Source: Thinopyrum elongatum
Lineage: Eukaryota; Streptophyta; Magnoliopsida; Poales; Poaceae
DNA: 64,000 bases
Direction: 5' to 3'
Assembly: GCA_011799875.1 (NCBI GenBank)
Contig: CM022299.1
Coordinates: 214,464,070 to 214,528,069 of the forward strand
A model generated the notes under the pieces. It ran no database searches. It saw only the letters and a program-made list of their open reading frames with translations, and was not told the DNA's origin. The stretch's first letter is position 1, and every line of letters begins with the position of its first letter. The position numbers and the translations under genes were made by a program. This document shows, one piece after another, positions 23,882 to 33,895 of this stretch.

Positions 23882-23906
<25 letters not shown>
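23882..23906. repeat. (TG)n microsatellite grading into CG-rich tract
   Basis: About nine TG units followed by gcgcgcgtgcgcgcgc, an alternating purine-pyrimidine tract able to form Z-DNA. It lies about 140 bp upstream of the gene 1 start. Confidence 0.9.
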
Positions 23907-23911
<5 letters not shown>

Positions 23912-24044
23912 TGCGCGCGCCCGAGGAGTTTTTGGGGTGTGTGTGTGGAGGGGGGTGTTTGAGGAAATGACGCGGCTACTAAAACTTTTACTACGCGGGA
24001 GTCAAATGCCGGGGCTATTGAAAATTTGGATGATGGTGCATCGC

Positions 24045-24225
24045 ACGCGGTCCCGAAATAACAACTGTGTGTTATGAAGCAGAAAAACCCTCGAGTCGGG
24101 CAGATATTTTTGAGGGATGCAGGCGGGAGCGGGAACAACAAACATCACACAAGGTCGAAACATAACAACCGTGTGTTTTCAAACAGGAAAACCTTGTAGG
24201 CGGGTAGATATTTTTGAGAGGGGAA
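24045..24225. repeat. Two-copy direct repeat of about 105 bp
   Basis: 'ataacaactgtgtgtt..aagcagaaaaaccct..gggcagatatttttgag' at about 24056-24118 recurs as 'ataacaaccgtgtgtt..aaacaggaaaacctt..gggtagatatttttgag' at about 24160-24220. Each holds an ACCGTGTG-like motif shared with the CACTA subterminal regions. Confidence 0.75.
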
Positions 24226-24369
24226 GCCTCGTGGAGCCCAATGTACTGTGCTTATGTGCGTGACAGGGGCACCGGCGTGGCACACAGTTAGTGTGAGTGA
24301 ACCGTGTCTGTTGCGTCATCCGACTAGTCTAATGTTCATAAATTTGGCAAAAATGACACGGGAAAGGGT

Positions 24370-24593
24370 CAGAACATGAACACACTTGCATGTGGACCAA
24401 ATATATGTATGAAGGGTGGTTTGATGTTCAAATACCAAATGCACAACTTCGATGTGGCACCTATCTCACAAAGTGCACGGTATTGATTGTCCCCCCCTCC
24501 TTCGTGTCGGCAGGAGGGGAATCCTAAGCTATGAACGCATGCCCGCCCCCACGGAGGTTCACCTAGCAAAGTGCAAAGTAGCAGCCCCCCCCA

Positions 24594-24635
<42 letters not shown>

Positions 24636-26350
24636 TCAGTCGGCGGGAGAGGGCATCTCACCAAGATGTATCATAAAACGGACCAAGAATAATCCACCTT
24701 GGTCGTACAACCTCTCTCTTGTTGTTGGTCAAAGTGATGGACGTCCATGCGATCCCACAGATGAGCTAGCTCGCCAATAATCACACAAGTAGCTAGTCCC
24801 TGAAGACAACCACTGCCTGCATGTGTCCCAAACATATGTATGGAGTGTTGATGTTTGAATACACAATGGAACAACTTTGTTGTGGCACCGTGCTTCGGAA
24901 CCAGAAATCCCCACACGGAGCGAGGGTTAGTTGACAACGCATTTTATGCATGTATGTCACACCACACTTCGAGCCGATGACGGGGATTCATGCATGCATG
25001 CATAGTATGCGCTCAAACTTAGGTCTGAATCTCACCATGACCTACTATGATAACACAAACCAAAGGAAGAATCCACCATGGTAACCTATCTCGTTGTCGG
25101 TCAAAGTGATCATGGATGTCCACGCGGGCCCACGAATATATAGGATTGTCGCCGATAACCATGTGAGGGAGTGTACCGTTCGAAGACAACCACTGCATGT
25201 ATATGTATGTATGGAGGTGATGCGTGCATGTTTGAATACCATGCACATTGATGTGGCGCATGCGTCAAAAATCGTATAGTCCCCACACAGAGCGAGATCG
25301 GTTCATGACGTGTCGTGGTACTGCCCACTTCGACTCGGTGGGAGGGATTCATGCGTACACATGCATGTGTGCTCAATCTATATCATGTCATCCCAGAGCA
25401 TGACCTATATATATACCGTAATACAAACCAAAAAATAATCCCTCCTAAGTCAAATTAACCTCTCTCGTTGTCGAGCAAATTAAAGTAGTGATGGACCAAG
25501 CAGGCCCATAGATGGAAAGCATCGATAGCACTGATAACCGCGTGAGTGGGTGCTAGAGGACAACCGCCATCGCTTTGCATGTGGCCAAACATATCTATGG
25601 AGAGGTGTGTGTGGTTGTGATGTTTGAATACCCAAAATGCACAACTTAGATGTGGCACATGCCTAAAAAACCGTAAAGTCCCCACACAGAGCGAGATTCA
25701 TGAAGCGTACTACATATGCTAGTCCCCTTCCCCCTCTTCGACGCATACTATATATATGCTCCTACTGTAATACAAACCAAAATGAATCCTCCTTGATGGT
25801 GAAATTAATTAACCTCTCCTGATGTAGGTCAAAGTGATGCATGCATGGACAATGACCTTGCGGGCCCACAGATGGAAGCGTCACACGTGAGTGTCATAGG
25901 ATAACCACCGTCTGCATATATATGCATGTGGCCCAAAGAGGTGTTGTGTGATGTTTGAATAGCCAATGCACAACTTTAATGTGGCACGTGCCTCGAAAAC
26001 CGAAAAGTCCCGACACTGAGTGAGGTGTGTTCACAGACGTGTACGTAGTATATATGCTGGTCCCCTCCCACCTCTTCGACACGTACTATATACTCCCACC
26101 GTAACACAAACTAAAAAGAATCAACCTTGCTGGTCAAATTAACCTCTTTGTCGGCTGTTGGTCGAAGTGATGGACGACGACCTCGCGGGCCCATAGAAAG
26201 CGTCCCATGCGAGTGAGTGTCGTGTAGGACAGCCACCGACTGCATGTGGCCCAAACATGTATGTATGAAAGGGTTGTGTAATGTTTTAAATAATGAATTC
26301 ATGATTTTGACGTGGGACCTACCTCACAAAATGGCCAACCCACATGGTGG
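24370..26350. repeat. Array of six degenerate 330-430-bp repeats between divergent genes
   Basis: A 'gatgtggcac' core recurs near 24451, 24880, 25252, 25650, 25980 and 26310. Each unit has the same order: 'aacctctctcgttgt', 'ggtcaaagtgatgga', 'gcgggcccacagatg', 'catgtggcccaaacatatgtatgg', 'gtttgaatacc', 'gcacaac', 'gtggcac', and 'agtccccacacagagcgag'. Spacing varies because of indels. No coding frame is shared. The array fills the space between minus-strand gene 1 and the plus-strand XS gene. Confidence 0.85.
24595..24633. repeat. (CA)n microsatellite
   Basis: 39 bp of uninterrupted CA inside the first unit of the large array. Confidence 0.97.
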
Positions 26351-26987
26351 CTCACGACTTGTAGTGTACTGCCAGCCCCCCCACCCTAGACGCACACACA
26401 CGCACATCGCACATCCACCGCAACTACGATGCATGTTAAATTTTCCCGCGATGAACATATGTTACCAAAGGAGGGGCGTTTTAATTTTGAAAAAAATAGA
26501 GATCATTAGGACGTTTTAGTACATTGATTGATTTTCTAGGGTATAATGTGCAAAAATCAAATTTGAGCCAAATGCACACGTGACAGTGCACCTAAATGGA
26601 TTGAAATAACACATGTGTCTCACTGGGTGCATGTTTACTCCCCGTGCAAGAAATTTCAAACATTGAGAATCTTGATTTTTAAAATCTAGTACATCCAAAA
26701 CTTATTTGAAATTCATGAAACTTATCGTGTTGTCATATGGACACCAATACACTGTGGTATTGTACTTTCTTGTCAAATTTGAGACAAGTTTTGATGTAAT
26801 TTTTATCTTCTTACAAATGGGAGATTATTAATTATTGGGAACCAATATCGCAAACGGATTACTTATTCGAACCGTGGGCGTTAGACCAACAATGGATACA
26901 TGCCATGCTTCGGTTAAGCAATAAAGCAGCAGCATTAATCATCAAAATAGAAAAACAATATACGTGCCGCCACGCGCCCCCTATGCC
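26351..26987. other. AT-rich spacer, nothing recognised
   Basis: I see no open frame, terminal repeat or MITE structure. The sequence is moderately AT-rich and probably lies upstream of the XS gene promoter. Confidence 0.5.
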
Positions 26988-27185
26988 GTGCGAGCAGGTG
27001 TGAGTTGACGGAACGCATGCGACCAATCCGCCGCGCAGGCAGACCGGGAGACGTGCGTGCAGGTGTGTGAATTGACGGGAGGCATGCTCGCTGCGCCATG
27101 TCATCGGGAGGCGTGCGAGTAGTTGTGTGAAATGACGGTAGGCATGCCAGCAGTCCGGTGCGCAGGCTCACCGGGAGGTGAGCCA
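26988..27185. repeat. Three GC-rich tandem repeats of about 60-68 bp upstream of the XS gene
   Basis: Units begin 'gtgcgagcaggtgtgagttgacgg', 'gtgcgtgcaggtgtgtgaattgacgg' and 'gtgcgagtagttgtgtgaaatgacgg' and end 'accgggag' or 'tcgggagg'. Each contains 'TTGACGG' or 'ATGACGG' and a GCATGC palindrome. They lie 150-350 bp before the XS gene start, a promoter position. Confidence 0.75.
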
Positions 27186-27332
27186 GCGGTTTGACCACCC
27201 CCCGCCTCTCTCCCACTACTCCATATTAATCACACGCCCGAGCGACCGCACCCCCCATCTTCGCCGCACACGCAGTCCTCTCTCTCCTCCTGCATCCTCG
27301 ACGCTGCTCTCAGTCCTCACCGCCGTCTGTGT

Positions 27333-28397
27333 ATGAGGATGCCGCCGAAGCGCCCCATCGGAGGGAGTGCCGACGCCGGCGCTGCGGAAGCACCGGAGCA
27401 CAGCATGATGATGGAGACAGAGGTTGTCGTCGCCACCGCTGAGGTCTCGCTGCACCTTGACGTCGTCGTGCTTCCACAGCCGGAGCCGGAGGTCCACACC
27501 GACTCCGGCGATGACCCCGGTGACGACTCTGCCGATGACTCCGACGACCACTCCGGCGAAGACTCCAACGACGACGGACAACCGGTTAGTCATCTATACC
27601 CATTTATGTGTCAAATATATCCTAGGGTTTCTCTGGTTACTCCCGCCTTCCCCTTTTTGAAATAGAAATCCTATGGTTATGTTCTTTCAGTCCATGAAAT
27701 CTGAGTAAGTTTCGTTAGATCCGTGTAGTGTATTGATTGTTTGAATGGTAGAAATGATAAGCGATTAGTTGTTTCATCTGTACAAATGATTTCTGCTAAT
27801 AATCCGACTAGGGTTAGTGTTTCGTGCTAATAATTCCTAGCCAGGGCTTGACAATTGATTTTTGAATGACCTAAATATATGTTTGTGCCATTTTTTTTCA
27901 AGATTGGTCTGTACATAGACGATTGTGCTTAAAAATCGAACCATAATCTTTGGATATGTCTAAAAAAAGCCATAAATTCCATAAATTCTAATCCTACTTT
28001 ACGGCATGTAAAAATTGATTTGATGCCAAATTTTGGCAACTGCCAAATGTTCGCTAGAGATCAGTTTGCATTCCAAATTAGACGCCACATTTTTTTACTA
28101 TATGTATAGGTGCTATCTGACGATGTCGACAACGAGGATGAAAATGTCTAGAGGAGGTACAAGAGGCAAATCCTCATGGAGCTTTATGCGGGAATTCATA
28201 ACAAGCTTATTAGGACCTGGGACTGGGGCTTTCGATGCCCATTTTGCAACCAAGAGCTTCATGACGCGTATGAAAGTGTCCTGGCGCATGCAAGAGGACG
28301 AGCCGTTGGCTCCTTCAGGCAGAAATATTCTCGCAGGGTGGCGCACGCCTCGTACGCGGAGTACCTGGAGAAGCTTCGCGATTGTGACGGCAGATGA
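27333..28397 (+). pseudogene. XS-type zinc-finger small protein, two exons, premature stop
   Basis: Exon 1 is 27333-27584. It starts MRMPPKRPIGG, has an acidic Asp/Ser tail ('DDPGDDSADDSDDHSGEDSN') and ends CCG|GTTAGT. Exon 2 starts at 28110 after TATAG and keeps phase 0. It runs into TAG at 28149-28151, then is open to TGA 28395-28397. Its core has WGFRCPFCNQ, LAHARG and RVAHASYAEYLEKL, matching the C-x2-C...H...H pattern of the zf-XS family, the finger found with the XS domain in SGS3-like RNA-silencing proteins. No XS or coiled-coil domain follows, so it would be a finger-only protein of roughly 179 residues. An internal start at 28176 would rescue only the finger. Function unknown. Confidence 0.7.
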
Positions 28398-28564
28398 GAT
28401 TGAACTATGTATGGCTATGTAGTGTCTTAATTATAAATGTGCTTGAGTATGCTTAATGATGGTTGAACTATATATGGTTGAACTATGCTTGTGTATGTTT
28501 AATCTATGTTTACTTATGTCTAAATGTGGGAAATGGATGCAATCAGTTCGGTTGATGGAATCTA
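28398..28564. other. 3' flank of the XS gene
   Basis: A degenerate 'ggttgaactatg' phrase repeats several times between 28400 and 28490. No gene is seen. Confidence 0.5.
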
Positions 28565-28793
28565 CCTCCGTCTTGGTTTATTGATCCCCTTTGTAATTTG
28601 TGTTAAATTTTGACCAAAGATTTAACTGACAAAATGTTAGTGCTTGTCAGCAAAAATTATATCATTGAATTCATATTTGAACATAGTGTTCAATGATATA
28701 ATTTTTTGGTGACATGCATAAACATTTGTTAGTTAAATTTTGGGTCAAAATTTGGCACAAATTACAAAGGGGACCAATAAACCAGGACGGAGG
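28565..28793. mobile_element. Stowaway-type MITE
   Basis: A 229-bp near-palindrome with ends CCTCCGTC...GACGGAGG and TA on both sides (28563-28564 and 28794-28795). Long inverted arms match ('tttattgatcccctttgtaatttg' against 'caaattacaaaggggaccaataaa'). A TA duplication and this terminus are typical of Tc1/mariner Stowaway elements. It has no coding capacity. Confidence 0.92.
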
Positions 28794-28798
28794 TAGTA

Positions 28799-28880
28799 CG
28801 TCAATCACACACGGTTCCCAAATTGGAACCGTGTGCAATGACTTTCATTTTCCTAGTTACGTCAATCACACACGGTTGGC
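28799..28880. repeat. CACACGGTT motif cluster
   Basis: 'acgtcaatcacacacggtt' occurs at 28799 and again at about 28860, with an inverted 'aaccgtgtgcaatgac' between them at about 28826. The same motif family fills the CACTA subterminal regions at 54.5-55.0 kb and 62.3-62.8 kb. Confidence 0.75.
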
Positions 28881-28892
28881 TCTAGCAAACTG

Positions 28893-30307
28893 TTGCCTCT
28901 GAAACTCTTTGTGGGACAAAAAACCCTCACCACCCAATTCAAAAAAAGAAAAAGGAAAACCCTCACCATCCCCACGTCACAAAAACCCTCACCCCGCCCG
29001 CCACCCCCTCCGGTCCCCATTCACACCTGCACAAGCTCCTCCGCGACTCTGCATGGCACCGCCTATCGCCGCAGCAACCACTTAGCTCGACGCCTGTCGC
29101 CGCCGTCAGGCTGCCGACAAACCCCACCGCATTTCGCCACTTCCGCTTGCCGCCGCCTGTCGCCATCGACTTTCTCGACGCTGCTCGCGGTCGACCCATC
29201 TCCGCCTGATTGGGGAATCCACCATATTGAGGGTTTTTTCTCATGGACAACAAGGTAACTAATTTAATGAGATATTATCTCATCTCTTATCCCAGTTCAT
29301 CTGCCTCCTTTAATCACCCGGCCGAAATCATCATGAATTCATTTTTATTCGAGCTGATTTGAGGGTTTTCTTTCATTCATAGAGTGTATAGTGCGCGGAT
29401 ACATCAGGACTGTGCAGCCTCGGCGAGACATCCATGGAGTTCCATCTCATCGTACTAGATGACTTGAGGATGCGCGCGGTATGTTCAATCTCATCCTAAA
29501 TCGGTTGGCATGGCCTACTTTCCTGAACATATACTATATATTGCTACATATGGATAAAAGGTGCCACATGCAACATATACGTCAAAAGGGATTTTTCCTC
29601 TTCTTTCTATATTAGGCAAATTAATGATGTATTGTTCTTTCGATTACTCTCATATTTCCATGACATCATGGTTACCCTATTTGTTTAATTATAGATTTTT
29701 GTCATTTGATTTCACCTGTTGTACAGTTCTTTCAATTTCGCCCATATTTGCATGTTACCATATTCTTTAACAATCCTACCATTTTCTGCAGCGCGTCCCT
29801 TGCTATGCAACAGCATCTGTGGTACACAATGTTACCCTTTACATAAATCAAGACTGCAGGGATGTCATACTGAACACAAACCATGGATTTACAATCGTTG
29901 CTTCCGTAAGACATGATGAATGTGGTCACTCCTATTTTGCCACGGGCCTTTGGACAGAAATTTCTAAGTTTTATGTACTGAAAGCTGGCACTAAAATTGC
30001 ACTGCACATAAAAGAGCCTGGTCATGAGATATATGCTAACTTCCCCGACAATATCATCCGTCCAAACTTTGTTCGAAGTAAGTGTTCTTTTCAAGTATCT
30101 GCATGTTGACTTACCCACCAATATCAAAGGAATTGTGTAGTATTTAAGCAACCAATTGTTATTCCATTTTCTTACTATATTCCTACCTACTAACTTTTAG
30201 TTACCAATACACTTTTCTATTGCCCTGTTTTAACTAAATATTCCCTGTACTCCCACTTCTATCAGAAAGCGCCGCTAACGAGGAGACTCCGGAGGTGGAG
30301 AATGGGG
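28893..30307 (+). pseudogene. B3-like/F-box gene, 5' exons (interrupted by element C)
   Basis: A probable untranslated exon ends at AAG|GTAACT near 29253. Exon 2 (29383-29478) carries ATG 29434 and encodes 15 residues, MEFHLIVLDDLRMRA, ending GCG|GTATGT. Exon 3 (29792-30077) follows TTCTGCAG. It encodes about 95 residues with 'CGHSYFATGLWTEISKFYVL' and 'KAGTKIALHIKEPGHEIY', the pattern of a B3-type DNA-binding barrel (a tryptophan-containing strand, then Leu-x-x-Gly-x-x). It ends CGAA|GTAAGT in phase 1. Exon 4 begins at 30266 after TATCAG, in phase, with 'KSAANEETPEVENG'. It is cut at 30307 by the element C LTR and resumes at 50823. The B3 call is from pattern only. These exons show no stop. 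Confidence 0.65.
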
Positions 30308-31715
30308 TGATAACCCACAAGTATAGGGGATCGCAACAGTTTTCGAGGGTAGAGCATTCAACCCAAATTTATAGATTCGACACAAGGGGAGCCAAAGAAT
30401 ATTTGTAAGTATTAGTAGCTGAGTTGTCAATTCAACCACACCTGGAGATTAATTATCTGCAGCAATATGATCAGTAGCACAGTAATATGATAGTTTTGAT
30501 AGCAGTGGTAACAGTAATAGCAATGGTAACAGTGATAGCAATGATTTTGTAGCAAGTGTAACAGTAGCAACGACAGTAGTAACTTAGCAAGAACAATATG
30601 TGGAAAATTCGTAGGCATTGGATCGGTGAATTCGTTGGATGATATTCATTATATAACAGTCATAACCTAGGGCGATACAAAACTAGCTCCAGTTCATAAA
30701 TATAATGTAGGCATGTATTCCGTAAATAGTCATACGTGCTTATGGAAAGAACTTGCATGACATCTTTTGTCCTACCCTCCCGTGGCAGCGGGGTCCATAA
30801 GGAAACTAAGGGATATTAAGGCCTCATTTTAATAGAGAACCGGAACAAAGCATTAACACATAGTGAATACATGAACTCCTCAAACTACGGTCATCACCGG
30901 AAAGTATCCTGACTATTGTCACTCCGGGGTTTACGGATCATAACACGTAATAGGTGACTATGACTTGCAAGATTGGATCTAGAACATAGATATAATGGTG
31001 AAAATATAAACGGTTCAGATATGAAATCATGGCACTCGGGCCCTAGTGACAAGTATTAAGCATGGCAAAGTCATAACAACATCAATCTCAGAACATAGTG
31101 GATACTAGGGATCAAGCCCTAACAAAACTAACTCGATTACATGATGAATCTCATCCAACTCCTCACCGACCAGCGAGCCTACGAAGGAATTACTCACTCC
31201 CAGTGGGGAGCATCATGGAATTGGCGATGGAGAAGGGTTGGTGATGATGAAGACCGAAGATCCCCCTCTCTAGAGCCCCAAACGGGCTCCAGATCTGGCC
31301 TCCCGATGAAGAACAGGAGGTGGAGGTGGCTCTGTATCGTGAAACGCGATAATTCTTTCTCCCTCATTTCTCTCTCCAAATATAGGTATTTAAGGAGTCG
31401 GAGTCAGGGTCTGCGGGGCCACCAGGTGGGCACAACCCACCTGGGCGCGCCTGGAGGGGGGGCGCCCTGGTGGGTTGTGCTAACCCAGCCCCCCCTCCGG
31501 TGGTTCTTGGCTCTAGTATTTCTCTTTTATTGTAAAATAAATCTCCAAAAAGTTTCGTTCCATTTTGAGATCTTTTATTTCTGCACAAAAACAACACCAT
31601 GGTAGTTCTGCTGAAAACAGCGTCAGTCTGGGTTAGTTTCATTCAAATCATGCAAATTAGAGTCCAAAACAAGAGCAAAAGCGTTAGGAAAAGTAGATAT
31701 GATGGAGACGTATCA
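30308..31715 (-). repeat. Element C 3' LTR (left)
   Basis: 1408 bp, TGATAACCCAC...GACGTATCA. The last ~255 bp match 50558-50817. A (TAG/CAG)-like run 'agtaatagcaatggtaacagtgatagcaatg' lies at about 30510-30550. Confidence 0.85.
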
Positions 31716-33895
31716 ACTCCCCAAGCTTAAACCCTTGCTTGTCCTCAAGAAATTCAGTTGACAAACTGAAAGTGCAAAAGAAAAACTTTTACAAACTCTT
31801 TTGTCCTTGTTTACATAAATAAGCTTAAGTAGCACCCAGGTTTTTAGCAAAGATTATTATGACTAACCATGACAACAATAACTCTTAGAAATTATATTAA
31901 CTCATATCAATGGTGTAAGCAACTAGCGAGCAATAATAAAATATCTCAAATGACAACAGTTTGTCAAAACAACCGTGATATAATATGACAACAGTGGTAT
32001 CTCGCTAGCCCTTTCTGAGACCGTAAAACATAAATGCAGAGCACCTCCAAAGTTCAAGTAGTGACTAAACATTGTAATTCATGGTAGAAAAGATCCAGTC
32101 ATGATGCATCCAACATTAACTATGCACAATGCATGAGGATGACAATAGTGCTCTCAGATCTGGCGCTTATTTGAGAAGGTGATGACTCAACATAAAAGTA
32201 AATAGATAGTCCCCTCGCAGAGGGAAGCAGGGATTTACAGCGGGGCTAGAGCTCAAAATTTTAAAACAGAGATAAATGTAATTTTGGGAAATGCACCCTT
32301 CCTGTTTACGTCACGACCATAAGTTATCGATATATTCCATGCTAAACACATTAGTGGCGGTTCCCAAGCGATAAAAGTAAAGGTACTCCCCCTTCCACCA
32401 ACAAACACACTCCACGGCTAGCCGAATCCACGGGTACCGTCCATACCAACATCAGTCCTGGGGGAGTTTTGTTTAATTATTTGCCATTTTTGATTTCGGG
32501 ACTGGGAATCCCTATTACCGCCCCTCTCGTGCAAGGACGAGTAAATAAACACTCATCATGAGAATAACCCGCTTAGCATGGAAGATATCGACTACCCCCT
32601 GTTGCTCTATGAACAATCCAGGCACACAAAAACAGAAGTTTATTTGAAGTTTTTAGAGGTGGCACATGCAAATTTACTTAGAACGGCATGGTACTACCGC
32701 ATATAGGTAGATATGGTGGACTCGTCTGGAATAACTTGGGTTTTAGGATTTTGGTGCACAAGCAGTATTCCCGCTTAGTACAGGCGAAGGCTAGCAAATA
32801 GGTTGAGAAGCGGCCAGCTAGAGAGCGAAAATGGTCATGAACATGTGTTATGCATAATTAACATTGAATACTAGCATGAGTAGGATATGGACACCATGAA
32901 CATAAATATCGTAGAGGCTATGTTGGTTTTGATTCAACTACATGCATGAACATGTGCCAAGTCAAGCCACTTGAAACATTCAGAGGAGGATACCATATCA
33001 TCATACTACATCACAATCATTTTAATGCATGTTGACATCCAAGATAAATCATTATCCACTAATAGTTACTTAAGCATGGCATGAGAAACTATAATTTATA
33101 ATTGTCATTGCAAACATGTTTGATCATAATATGCTGAATCATGTATACTAGGTTAAACATATTTACAAAAATAGAACAAGTTGAGTTCATACCCGTTTCT
33201 CTCTGCCACAACCAGTTCATCAAATATCGTCATTATTGCCTTTCACTTGCACGACCGAATGATATGAAAATAATAATAGTGGAAGAGTGTCGTGGACTAA
33301 GCTGGAATCTGCAAACATTTTATTCAAAAGGAGAAGACAAGGTAATATGGGCTCTTTATTAGATCAATATCAATGCGTATGCGAGCCACTCAACATTTTC
33401 ATCGTGGTCTTCTCCTCGGTATGACTCAATAAAATAGAAAAGAATTTCAGAGAAACACACTGAAATATTTTTGGACTTTTTAGTTTTTCTTGAAGAAAGC
33501 AAATTAAAGAAAAACAAAAACAAGAAAACTATTTACACGGGAAAGCTCCCAACAAGCAAAAGAAGAACAAGGAAATCTTTTTGGGTTTTCTTTTTAAAAC
33601 TACAACTAACTAAACTAGAAAGAAAAACCGAAAAGAAGCAAGAAACATTTTTTTTGGATTTTCTCAAAGTTTTTTCAAACACACAAGAAGAAAGCGAGAA
33701 AATAAATTTAGGATGGATAATACAATGGAAAAGTGTGAACACCGACAACTGGAAGGAAATGTGTGAACATGAATGTAATGTCGATGGAAATACGTACTCC
33801 CCCAAGCTTAGGCTTTTGGCCTAGCTTGGTAATCACCACTCGTAGTAGCCATCCGTTTCCATCTCGAAGTGCTGTGGAGCGGGCACCTGAGCATC
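31716..33895 (-). other. Element C internal 3' non-coding region
   Basis: It begins with 'actccccaagctt' (31716-31728), the complement of a polypurine tract AAGCTTGGGGAGT, as in element A. No convincing protein is encoded on either strand. Near 33797 'cccccaagcttagg' repeats the tract-like motif. It ends at gcatc, the left target site of element D. Confidence 0.75.

Noticed and set aside
23677..24141. A 154-codon minus-strand frame covering the gene 1 start
   Set aside because: It runs through the TG microsatellite in a different frame from MMPAKRPLS and has no recognisable content.
24595..24633. Repeat array considered as CRISPR-like
   Set aside because: It is a plain CA microsatellite inside degenerate eukaryotic repeats. 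No spacer structure or cas gene exists, and the genome is a plant.
31141..31605. A 154-codon plus-strand frame
   Set aside because: It lies entirely in the element C LTR, and its end is repeated at 50474-50707. It is antisense to the element and has no domain.
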